Shown here: positions 8,451 through 15,598 of the stretch, in pieces
How the letters are laid out: every line of letters begins with the position of its first letter
Position numbering within the stretch: the stretch's first letter is position 1
From: a virus
IMG/VR virus record: IMGVR_UViG_3300044986_000600
Location: 1-42,970 of that record
Direction: 5' to 3' (one strand)
DNA length: 42,970 nt
Notes under the pieces: model-generated
Databases searched by the model: none
Told to the model about the DNA's origin: nothing
What the model saw: only the letters and a program-made list of their open reading frames with translations
Made by a program: the position numbers and the translations under genes

Positions 8451-9872
8451 TTAGTTGGTCCCCGTGACGATGATGGATACCCGAGTGCTGTCTACCCGCC
8501 AACCGATGGACGGCATGTTGGCGCCGACGGGGAACCGGGCTACCGCGGGGGTTCCATCAGCCGGTGCGGGTGGGGCTAGATAGCAGAACGCCGTCGGAGC
8601 TACCGTCGTAACCGTTCCAGAGATGGCGTAGTCGTCATTCGGTTGGTCGGTGGTGAAATCGACGATCCACCAAGACCCACCCTCTTCCAAGATGACGCCG
8701 TCGATCCCGGCACTGGCTAGGATTGGGTTTGCTGCCCACCTCTTTATTGCGTTGGACAGCCCGGAGGCGTTCGTTGCCAGCGTCACGAAATCCGGACCAC
8801 CAGCTCCGGCAATAGCCGCCGCTTTCGACTTGTAAATCTGAAGCCAATCGACGTCTACAACCTTGAAATAGTAAGGGATGTCCTCCGCAAGTTCCGCGAT
8901 GCTCGCGGTAATCGAAGAGGCACACCAAAAAAGTTGTCCGCTGGAAAACCCATGTCCGGCGATTTTAACGGCTGAGTCTACTGCCCGGACGTCGGTGATA
9001 GTTGACGCAGCGAGGGCGGCTGCTCCAGAAGAGTCGAACGTCACGAACGCCCGTGTGGAGGCCGCGCTGGACCCGGCCGCGGAGACGGTCGTAACCCTAC
9101 CCTGAGCGTCGGTGGTGATACTCTGGACGTTGTTGTATGTGCCGGCAGTGCCGACGTTCGGCAGGGACGGGTTCAGTAGCCGGTAGTAAACGCCATCGTA
9201 GACGACTTGGTGTTCCCGGCCGGCTTCAAACTGGCCGGCGGACAGGGCAGTGGAGCCGACCCGGATTTGCGTGGCTGCCGTGCCGTCCACTGCTAAAGTT
9301 ACCGCCCCGGTATTCGTCGCCACCGGGGTGATGTAGAGAATCTTGTTCTCCAGACTGGCAAGCGTGATACCAGTCACGCCAAAGGTAGCCACCTGAGCGT
9401 TCGCGGTGCCGGTGGTCGTAATCGACGGGAAGCGGTCCGGCATGAACGCCCAGACCACGCCGTCCCAGTAGCGCAGCGCAATCGGTTTCCCGGAGGCGGT
9501 CTCAATCCAGACAGTATTCGGGCGATCCGCAGCGGCGGGTTCGGTGGCGGAAAAGATGACGCGCCCGCCACCCACCTTAGCCTGAAGTGCCGTGATGGCC
9601 GCGAGTATCGAAGTCAGGGAGTCCGTGAGGTCCGCCGGGATGTAAGCTGCCGTCCCGGTGTCCCAGACATACGGCTTGGTCCCGTCCTTCAACCAGATGC
9701 CTTGGTTGCTTGTCGGGGCTGTGTCTGAAATGATGACGTAGTAAACGCCGTTGGGGCTGACGATGGTCGAAAGCCGCACCAGTTCCGCAAGGAACTCTTG
9801 CGGGGTGCCGTCGAAGGCTGGACTGAGGGCACCGACCATCAGCCGAAGATTTGTGTCAGTGTAGTCGCTCAT
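8451..9872 (-). CDS. tail-fibre-like virion protein
   Basis: The 473-residue protein is rich in Thr, Ser, Ala, Val and Gly with regularly spaced aromatic residues, typical of beta-structured fibre proteins. The N-terminal 100 residues contain two Trp-containing repeats of the kind found in phage fibre proteins (NQGIWLKDGTKPYVWDTGT; NTVWIETASGKPIALRYWDG). The middle holds YNNVQSITTDAQGRVTTVS, a motif common in tail fibres. The C-terminal part resembles a small beta-sandwich. Its start overlaps the stop of the 49-residue upstream gene (TAATG). I call it a fibre or tail appendage protein; the receptor cannot be predicted. Confidence 0.65.
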   Translation of the reverse strand: MSDYTDTNLRLMVGALSPAFDGTPQEFLAELVRLSTIVSPNGVYYVIISDTAPTSNQGIWLKDGTKPYVWDTGTAAYIPADLTDSLTSILAAITALQAKVGGGRVIFSATEPAAADRPNTVWIETASGKPIALRYWDGVVWAFMPDRFPSITTTGTANAQVATFGVTGITLASLENKILYITPVATNTGAVTLAVDGTAATQIRVGSTALSAGQFEAGREHQVVYDGVYYRLLNPSLPNVGTAGTYNNVQSITTDAQGRVTTVSAAGSSAASTRAFVTFDSSGAAALAASTITDVRAVDSAVKIAGHGFSSGQLFWCASSITASIAELAEDIPYYFKVVDVDWLQIYKSKAAAIAGAGGPDFVTLATNASGLSNAIKRWAANPILASAGIDGVILEEGGSWWIVDFTTDQPNDDYAISGTVTTVAPTAFCYLAPPAPADGTPAVARFPVGANMPSIGWRVDSTRVSIIVTGTN

Positions 9873-10021
9873 TAAAGGGACCCTCCGTAAAACTCGGAGG
9901 AGCTGTCGTCAGGGGGAATATCGACGGGCGACTGGTTGTCGAACACCGGAACCCGATAAACCTCCGGGAGCACGATGCGAGTCGTGGCTTCGATGGGTGT
10001 GGCTACTGAGGCGTCTGTCAT
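9872..10021 (-). CDS. 49-residue small protein, coupled on both sides
   Basis: A short reading frame starts at ATG 10021 and ends with TAA at 9874-9872. Its ATG overlaps the stop of the tail-hub gene (ATGA at 10021-10018) and its stop overlaps the ATG of the fibre-like gene (TAATG). Such double overlap in a late operon is strong evidence that it is translated. The product starts MTDASVATPIEAT and has an acidic C-terminal tail (DIPPDDSSSEFYGG). I do not recognise it; a small virion accessory or linker protein would fit the context. Confidence 0.65.
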   Translation of the reverse strand: MTDASVATPIEATTRIVLPEVYRVPVFDNQSPVDIPPDDSSSEFYGGSL

Positions 10022-11961
10022 GGTGCTGCCTCAGATATGACAGGTTCGGCCAACTCTTCAAGCGTGTAGGCTACTTGGGCCTTCGCTGCCTGAAGAGCCA
10101 TCTTCTCCGCAGTCCGCTCCGACAACAGGCTTTCCGCCTCGGCTACTGCCGAGACTTCGGTTCCATCTACCCAGCTACCCTCGAAGGTGGCCGAACCGGT
10201 GTAGACCGGGACTCGGTTATCCTCAGCCCACAACGCCTCAGCCGCATTCGAGCAGGCTCCATCGTAGCGTGTAAACGTCTCCTCCTTGTCGTCCGCCGCG
10301 CAGTTGCCGGCCGTTCGCTCCACTGCTGGTTGGAACACTGGGGTGAATTCCCGCAAGGCTGCGCGACCGTTCCAGCGGACCAGAAAAGAGAAAGCCCAAT
10401 CTTTCGACTCCGGAAGTCTTGATTCGATCCCGCCAGAACTTAGCGCCACCTCGTTCGTGTAGGTGGTCTGCTCTGTCTGCACTCGGCGCATCTGGCCTTG
10501 GTAAGTGAGGACCCGGAAATCTGAGTTTATCGGTGTATCCGAGCGGAAGGAGCCCCGGCCGACCAGCGCCCGGAAGCTCATGCACTGCTTCCACGGACCG
10601 CGGCTGAAACCTCGCCAGTCCACCCGGAAGTCCACAGTCCCCTCCACGTCGCTAAACGTGACGTCGGCGAAAGAGAACTGCTTGAGCGTCGGCGTCCCGC
10701 CGGTGTGCGCCCGCAGCTCCACGCTACATTCGATGTCCTGCCCGGAGTCCGTGCGGTGGCCGCTGAAAAATTCGAGGAGCTGAGAATTGCCGTTGTCGTC
10801 CACCGTGGCGGTGTAGAGCCTCTCCACACCCATGACGGTGAGCTTCGCCCACGCTATCGGCTCGAAGCCGGTCCACACGCCGGCCCACGCCGGGCGAGCG
10901 TTGCCGCCGATGGTCTGCATCACCGAGGAATCCAAGACCCACGTCTGTTTGTTCCGACCAGAGGCAGCCGGCACAGACACCAACAGCAGGTTATCGAAAG
11001 TAGCGGTGGCGACTTTATCGCGGGAGGGGGTGAGACTGACCTTGTAGTGCTGCATCTCATTGTCCCACGTAAAGAACGTGGAACTCACCTGAGTCTGCTG
11101 CGCGATGTCGATGGACACCAACCCGGAGCGGGAGAACCACCAGAGGCGACCGAACTGGGCCACTACGGACCTTTGGGAGACGCAGCCGACGTCCGGGAAG
11201 ATTGTTTGCTGAAAATTGGCGGTGGTGGGCCACGAATCCCGGGGGATGCTGGATTGGATGGCTACCGTCTGGTCTTGCTGAAACGCCAGCAGAACGGCGC
11301 TGTTACCCGTGCCGGGAACCTCGGACAGCGCGGTCACGTTGCCCGGCATCAGCAACGAGTCCGCGCCGCCGAGGTAGTATTGCTCGACGAAGGAAAACGG
11401 GTTCCCGAAGTCGGACGCAAAAAGTCGGTTTCGCCGGGCGACCCAGAGCCGGTTACCACTCCACGCCATTGCCGTGCCTTGTGGGATAGTGTCCACGCCG
11501 CTGAGCATCCCAGAGGCGTAGCCATCATAATACCCCGGAGCCCCGACGCCGTCTTGGAACACGAGCACCTTCTTCGGGGTAATCAGCGTGAGCGAGCCGT
11601 CGGTATTCCGCTGGACGTATTGGATCGTCTCCTGAACCCAAACCGTTTTGGCGGAGGAGCTCATGCGGATGTTTCGGAGCCTTCTTAGTCGCCGAAAAGG
11701 ATACTCGGAGACGTAGACGTATCCGTCCGCAACGAGGACCAGCGACGGAGGACCGCTGGTCGGGTCGTAGGGAACGAGAGCTTGGACGTTCGTGCTCGGC
11801 AGGTTGAACAGGAACCGGCTACCCGGTCGCGTCCGGGGGATACCGCTGCGGACCACCACGTTGGTAGCCCGGACGAAATACCCTTCCGGAAGACGTGGGT
11901 CCGCCGCGGAGTTTGCTCCGGCGGTCCACACGGCGTCCATGCTGGAGGGTTGAGAAGCCAT
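10018..11961 (-). CDS. large tail hub / stabilisation protein (P22 gp10-like)
   Basis: I chose ATG 11961 (647 residues) because it overlaps the upstream stop as TAATG; an in-frame start 30 nt upstream would run into the preceding gene. The protein is almost all beta strand, with repeated W/Y-containing blades (for example GNRLWVARRNRLFASDFGNP, RLWWFSRSGLVSIDIAQQ, ARPAWAGVWTGFEP). This suggests a beta-propeller-like core like those of podovirus head-closure and tail-hub proteins. It ends in an Ala/Glu-rich helix. Gene order (gp4-like adaptor upstream, ejection proteins downstream) matches P22-like late operons. The family is inferred from fold pattern and order, not from a sequence search. Confidence 0.7.
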   Translation of the reverse strand: MASQPSSMDAVWTAGANSAADPRLPEGYFVRATNVVVRSGIPRTRPGSRFLFNLPSTNVQALVPYDPTSGPPSLVLVADGYVYVSEYPFRRLRRLRNIRMSSSAKTVWVQETIQYVQRNTDGSLTLITPKKVLVFQDGVGAPGYYDGYASGMLSGVDTIPQGTAMAWSGNRLWVARRNRLFASDFGNPFSFVEQYYLGGADSLLMPGNVTALSEVPGTGNSAVLLAFQQDQTVAIQSSIPRDSWPTTANFQQTIFPDVGCVSQRSVVAQFGRLWWFSRSGLVSIDIAQQTQVSSTFFTWDNEMQHYKVSLTPSRDKVATATFDNLLLVSVPAASGRNKQTWVLDSSVMQTIGGNARPAWAGVWTGFEPIAWAKLTVMGVERLYTATVDDNGNSQLLEFFSGHRTDSGQDIECSVELRAHTGGTPTLKQFSFADVTFSDVEGTVDFRVDWRGFSRGPWKQCMSFRALVGRGSFRSDTPINSDFRVLTYQGQMRRVQTEQTTYTNEVALSSGGIESRLPESKDWAFSFLVRWNGRAALREFTPVFQPAVERTAGNCAADDKEETFTRYDGACSNAAEALWAEDNRVPVYTGSATFEGSWVDGTEVSAVAEAESLLSERTAEKMALQAAKAQVAYTLEELAEPVISEAAP

Positions 11962-12365
11962 TACGAGAAAATCGACGAGACCCGTTGCCAAAGAGTAGGG
12001 CTCGTAACGGCGGGTTCGGCATTCTGCGAACTCACCAAGAGGGTCGATTCGGAAGTGGTCAGTTCTGAAACCGAAGTCGCTACGGTGGCCGCGGCGCGGG
12101 CCGCTTGCTCCTCGTCAAAACGCTTCCACCCCTCGCCGGATATGCGGGCATAGGTGGCCGGGAATTCGGGCCAGAGCTTGAACTCGTCGAACGGGAACAC
12201 GACTGGGACGCTCTCGGTGTGCTCGGAACCGTCCTGCTGCGGCGTGACCGTCTCGACCGTGACAATCATCTCCGTGGGGTAGCCCCCTTGGCATTTGAAG
12301 CGGATTTCACCAAAGCGGACGATGGGAGTCACAGTGAGGTTAATGGGGGGTAGTTCTCTAGGCAT
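11961..12365 (-). CDS. hypothetical virion-operon protein
   Basis: The 134-residue product starts MPRELPPINLTVTPIVRFG and consists of a beta-rich N-terminal half (about 1-75, with FPFDEFKLWPEF) and an Ala/Ser/Thr-rich helical half. It overlaps the upstream YadA-like fibre gene by 8 nt and the downstream tail-hub gene by 1 nt (TAATG). This places it in the tail module, perhaps as a small joining protein. I do not recognise the family. No membrane segment, signal peptide or cysteine motif is present. Confidence 0.6.
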   Translation of the reverse strand: MPRELPPINLTVTPIVRFGEIRFKCQGGYPTEMIVTVETVTPQQDGSEHTESVPVVFPFDEFKLWPEFPATYARISGEGWKRFDEEQAARAAATVATSVSELTTSESTLLVSSQNAEPAVTSPTLWQRVSSIFS

Positions 12366-13404
12366 AGATTACCTGCATGATGTGGGCGTTGATGGTCCAG
12401 CGAATGTTGGTGGCTGCGGCCCCGGTGACCTGTTGCCGGACGGCCCCGTTGGTGGTGTCGGCTGAAAAAGTAACTGCCCACAGAACGGCGCCGGCCGAGG
12501 CGATGTCGGTGCCGACGGTGTTCTGCCCGACAATGGTGGTGGTGTTAGCGGCTGAGCCTCGGCTGACCAATACCTTGCGGGTAAATGTGGCGCTCTCAAT
12601 CGTGCCGGCGGCCGTGCTGGTCCGGGCCACCACCTCAAACAGGACCTCCATCGTGGCATTTGCTGGCACGTTCAGGCGTTGCGAGGCGCCGTCGAGAAAC
12701 GCCTCGGTGATGGTCGCGTTGGTGGTTGCGACCCGGCTGCACACCCATGAGTGCTGGCTGTCACCCACAGTCGCGAACACTCCGGCTGAATGCGCGAGCT
12801 CGCCATAGAGAGTCGCCGCCGAAAAATACCCGAAGGCGGCCGAATAGCTGCCGCTGGCACCTGTTTGCTGCCCGGTCGCAAACGCGGCACTGCCGCTCGC
12901 CCCCACGGCATGACCAAACGCGAATGCTCGCGAGCCGCTGGCGGTGGTGTAATGCCCACCCGCAAAGCTGCCGGCTCCCGATGCGGTGCAATACTCGCCA
13001 GTCGCCACCGCGTAGTCGGCCCAAGCGAGGCAACCTGTCCCGAATGCGAATGAAGCGGTGTGGCTTGCCCAGCACGAATTGCCCCCGACAAAGGAATAGG
13101 CACCAGCGGCCACCCGGTTGTTGTCGCCCCGGAGCTGCTGCACATCGACCGCGTTGGCTCCTCGCACGTTGCCACCTACCGCGGTCCCGTCCGCCGGCAG
13201 ACCTAGGTAGAAGGCCCCGTTGCCTTGCGGACGGACACAAACACTTGTATTCGGGGTGGAGAAGTCGCTCGCCGGCTCAAGCACGTCGCTGTGCCTGCCG
13301 CCGAAGGTGCTGCGCCGCAGTTGCATCAGCCCGAAATCAATCGTTCCGTTCACTCCTGCCCGGACGACTTTCCCGGTTGTCGGGAACCATGAAATGAAGT
13401 CCAT
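12358..13404 (-). CDS. tail fibre with YadA-like head repeats
   Basis: In the 348-residue product, residues about 97-196 form a ladder of 14-15-residue repeats alternating A-x-G and S-x-A-x-G signatures (ATGEYCTASGAGSFAGG, TTASGSRAFAFGHAVG, ASGSAAFATGQQTGA). This is the pattern of the left-handed beta-roll of YadA-type trimeric adhesins, which phages also use in receptor-binding fibres. The N-terminal 95 residues (SWFPTTGKVVRAGVNG) may attach to the virion. The C-terminal 140 residues are Thr/Ala-rich beta structure. It sits between a conserved virion protein and a small protein in the tail module. Receptor binding is inferred. Confidence 0.75.
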   Translation of the reverse strand: MDFISWFPTTGKVVRAGVNGTIDFGLMQLRRSTFGGRHSDVLEPASDFSTPNTSVCVRPQGNGAFYLGLPADGTAVGGNVRGANAVDVQQLRGDNNRVAAGAYSFVGGNSCWASHTASFAFGTGCLAWADYAVATGEYCTASGAGSFAGGHYTTASGSRAFAFGHAVGASGSAAFATGQQTGASGSYSAAFGYFSAATLYGELAHSAGVFATVGDSQHSWVCSRVATTNATITEAFLDGASQRLNVPANATMEVLFEVVARTSTAAGTIESATFTRKVLVSRGSAANTTTIVGQNTVGTDIASAGAVLWAVTFSADTTNGAVRQQVTGAAATNIRWTINAHIMQVIYA

Positions 13405-13407
13405 AGC

Positions 13408-13851
13408 TCAAAAGTCCGCGCATTCGGCGGTGACCGCCCAGCCGGCCGCCACGGCGGTGGCCAGACACCCATAAAGTCGGTAGCCGGCCGGCAGCACCAA
13501 CGGAAATCCGGTGGGGTCGGCCACGGTGTTGGCGTTGGGGATTTCCTGCATCCCCGAGGTCACCGCCGCGACTTCCGAGTTGGTCGTGGCGGGTAGGGAC
13601 ACGCTGGCAAAATAGGCGTTGTTGCCCGCCGTGGCGGGGGTGCTGCCGTTGTTGACCCACAGCCGCAGCACGCTCGCCGTGTTGGTGCCCGCCGCTTGGG
13701 CACGCACCCGCTTGACCATGCCGCCATTCACCCCGGCGGTGTAAAGCAGGGCAGTGGTGCCGGTGCCGTCCTTGGCGGTATTGGCCGCCGTCAGCGTGGC
13801 AAAACCGAAGACCGGAGTGAGTGGGTGGAGGGGAGCTGTGTTGGCAGGCAT
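13408..13851 (-). CDS. conserved virion-associated beta protein
   Basis: The 147-residue product starts MPANTAPLHPLTPVFGFATL and contains NTAKDGTGTTALLYTAGVNG followed by VKRVRAQAAGTN and LRLWVNNG. I recall this arrangement from small phage virion proteins; it reads as a single beta-sandwich domain with a Gly/Ala-rich C-terminus (LPAGYRLYGCLATAVAAGW). It lies 3 nt from both neighbours, between a short fibre gene and the YadA-like fibre, so it is probably part of the tail appendage. No enzymatic motif is visible. Confidence 0.6.
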   Translation of the reverse strand: MPANTAPLHPLTPVFGFATLTAANTAKDGTGTTALLYTAGVNGGMVKRVRAQAAGTNTASVLRLWVNNGSTPATAGNNAYFASVSLPATTNSEVAAVTSGMQEIPNANTVADPTGFPLVLPAGYRLYGCLATAVAAGWAVTAECADF

Positions 13852-13854
13852 GGC

Positions 13855-14229
13855 TCAGAAGTGGGAGGTTGCGTAAATCAGCGAAAGCACGGCGGCCGGA
13901 CTGACTCCGCCAGCCGCCACGGCGGCAGTCACGAAGGCCGTGGAAGCGGCCTGAGTGGAATTCGTTCCGGGCGCGGCGGTTGGGACGGTCGGAGTCCCGG
14001 TGAGCGCGGGCGACACCAGCGGCGCCTTGGCTGCCAGTGCCGAGACCAGTCCAGTTACCTCGGATTGCGGGTGAGTGTGCGCTTCCGGCGGAAACTCCGT
14101 AGGCTTGTCGGTCAGTTCGTCCCACGTAGACGCACCGCCGCCACCGCCTTCCGAAACCGACTGCGCGATCTTCCGCAGCAAGTCGTATTCCGAATCGGCC
14201 CGTCGTGGGGTTGTCTCAGGTGACGCCAT
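13855..14229 (-). CDS. short tail-fibre protein
   Basis: The ATG at 14229 gives 124 residues starting MASPETTPRRADSEYDLLRK. The body carries a widespread tail-fibre signature: HTHPQSEVTGLVSALAAKAP, then SPALTGTPTVPTAAPGTN and a QAASTAFV segment. The N-terminal DSEYDLLRKIAQ matches DSRYSLLRKIAA near the end of the preceding 63-residue gene, so the two share a short helix that may be a partner-binding or attachment element. The start overlaps that gene by 14 nt. A longer in-frame start at 14304 would lie almost entirely inside the upstream gene and is less likely. Confidence 0.65.
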   Translation of the reverse strand: MASPETTPRRADSEYDLLRKIAQSVSEGGGGGASTWDELTDKPTEFPPEAHTHPQSEVTGLVSALAAKAPLVSPALTGTPTVPTAAPGTNSTQAASTAFVTAAVAAGGVSPAAVLSLIYATSHF

Positions 14230-14407
14230 TGTCGTAGTAAGCCGCGATCTTCCGCAGCAAGGAATATCGGGAGTCAGTCTGGGACGCCGCGCCGACCAAT
14301 TCAACCACCTCAGGTGAGGCTCTCAATTCCAAGGACTTCGCCCACTTCCAGAGCAGCTTCTGGCGGGTATCCAGTGCGCTGGGGCGGAGGTCAATCGAGG
14401 TAATCAT
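14216..14407 (-). CDS. 63-residue small tail-module protein
   Basis: ATG 14407 is preceded at good distance by AGGTGG, one of the few Shine-Dalgarno-like sites on this strand; an in-frame GTG at 14416 is the alternative. The product (MITSIDLRPSALDTRQKLLW...) is helical and ends with DSRYSLLRKIAAYYDNG. That segment resembles the N-terminus of the next gene product. It overlaps the adaptor gene by 17 nt upstream and the short fibre gene by 14 nt downstream. Function unknown; duplication of the LLRKIA helix suggests both proteins bind a common partner. Confidence 0.6.
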   Translation of the reverse strand: MITSIDLRPSALDTRQKLLWKWAKSLELRASPEVVELVGAASQTDSRYSLLRKIAAYYDNGVT

Positions 14408-15320
14408 TGTGGCCACCTAGGGTTCCGGCCACGTTCACCTGAATCGGCATGTTTACAGGCGGTTGCAGCCGGTAGTTCTTCTCCGCCGTTAGCCGGGCGG
14501 CTTGCGCCTCGTAGGCGAGAGCAATATCGAGCCGTTCGTCGTCGTAGGCTTTGATTGCCCGCAGAGCTAAGACGAGGGCGAAGCGTTGGTTCAGGGGAAT
14601 CCAGTCGGTTCGGCTGGAAACTTTGAACGTAGTGCGGCGGAAAAAGATGCGAACCGAGGCTGCCGTGTTCGATACTTGGATGCGCCGATAGCTCGTGGTC
14701 CTCTCCAGAGGGGCCATGTCCGCCAGCACGATGCCCGACTCCGTTACGACCCGCAGGCGGCCTTTGGTGATGCCTTTCCGGATTGCCGTGATGGTGCCCG
14801 GAAAAGCGTCAGAGAAAACAGTCGCTGAACCTGACTCGGCTTCGATTACCAAACCGTTATCGAACACTCCCGGAGAAGTCTCAGTCTGGAGCGGCTTTCC
14901 GTTCTCGTCCTCGCCGTAGACCGTCACAAACGCTCCGAGGTCCTGAGAGTTGTTCGAGTATGCCCCAACCCCTTCGGTTCCGTCCGGGTCAACGCGGGTA
15001 GGGTGCTGGAACGCATCCCGCCATGACCAGACGCATTCGTTCCAGTCGTCGCCGGGTCCGTTGACGTGGAACTCAAACAGTTTGTCCTGCCCGAGGGCTG
15101 GGTTGCCGTTCAGGCTGACTGCTAGGGGCGTTTCTACCTCCGAAGGAAGGGCAACGGTGCGGCCAGTAGCGACGATGTCGAGGTAGGCGTTCAGAGGCTG
15201 CCACTCGCCCTTGTTGGCAAGCAGTTCAACCGCATCGTTGATGCGTTCGTAGACGACCTCCTCGTCGCAGTTGCCAATCACCCGCTTGGCGTCGTCCCAG
15301 ATGTCCTCAACGAAAATCAT
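14391..15320 (-). CDS. head-to-tail adaptor-like protein (P22 gp4 type)
   Basis: The 309-residue product begins with a helical segment (IWDDAKRVIGNCDEEVVYER followed by a NDAVELLANKGEW motif) of the form seen at the N-terminus of podovirus adaptor proteins that dock under the portal. The middle is beta-rich and the last 80 residues return to helices (FALVLALRAIKAYDDERLDI), consistent with the helical bundle that packs against the portal ring. Its place between the head genes and the gp10-like tail hub supports the role. The call is structural inference; no catalytic residues are expected. Confidence 0.6.
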   Translation of the reverse strand: MIFVEDIWDDAKRVIGNCDEEVVYERINDAVELLANKGEWQPLNAYLDIVATGRTVALPSEVETPLAVSLNGNPALGQDKLFEFHVNGPGDDWNECVWSWRDAFQHPTRVDPDGTEGVGAYSNNSQDLGAFVTVYGEDENGKPLQTETSPGVFDNGLVIEAESGSATVFSDAFPGTITAIRKGITKGRLRVVTESGIVLADMAPLERTTSYRRIQVSNTAASVRIFFRRTTFKVSSRTDWIPLNQRFALVLALRAIKAYDDERLDIALAYEAQAARLTAEKNYRLQPPVNMPIQVNVAGTLGGHNDYLD

Positions 15321-15584
15321 TTAGCTCACTTTGGAGTGAAATAGTGCCGTAAGCGCGGCGAGAACCGCCGCCGCTTGCGGGTGGCAAGCAAGCAGTTCCG
15401 CCTGAGTCACCTCAACGGCGGGTCCGGATTCCCACGAAACCTCTCCCGAGCCTTGCTCGGTATACCGGAATTGGTGGTAGCCGACGGCGGAAAGCTCCTT
15501 CGTCCCCGGATCGACGGTAAAAGTGACCTGCCGGACTTCCCGGAGGTCCCGTTTCCATGTTTGGTCTGCTAGTTGAACTGGCAT
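15321..15584 (-). CDS. hypothetical 87-residue protein
   Basis: I prefer ATG 15584 (MPVQLADQTWKRDLREVRQV) because the CGATATAG late-strand element ends 5 nt before it. A GTG 33 nt upstream would add 11 residues and overlap the spike gene. The protein combines a short beta-rich part (HQFRYTEQGSGEVSWESGP) with a C-terminal Ala/Leu helix (VTQAELLACHPQAAAVLAALTALF). It ends one base before the adaptor start. I do not recognise the family; a small head-completion or tail protein is plausible. Confidence 0.55.
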   Translation of the reverse strand: MPVQLADQTWKRDLREVRQVTFTVDPGTKELSAVGYHQFRYTEQGSGEVSWESGPAVEVTQAELLACHPQAAAVLAALTALFHSKVS

Positions 15585-15589
15585 GCTGG

Positions 15590-15598
15590 CTATATCGG
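15590..15598 (-). promoter_or_regulatory. CGATATAG element (copy 1)
   Basis: Minus-strand CCGATATAG lies in the 14-nt gap between the spike stop (15599) and the ATG at 15584. The same eight bases occur at 21162, 22647 and 28892, always on the late strand and always at gene boundaries. A phage late-promoter core is one reading, but transcription start sites are unknown. Confidence 0.4.

Noticed and set aside
10705-11688. 327-codon open frame on the plus strand
   Set aside because: Lies opposite the tail-hub gene, with His/Arg-rich composition and no start context; a shadow frame.
14229-14304. Longer N-terminus for the short fibre gene
   Set aside because: The extension lies inside the 63-residue gene and reads Arg/Pro/Cys-rich; the MASPETTPRR start fits the duplicated LLRKIA segment.
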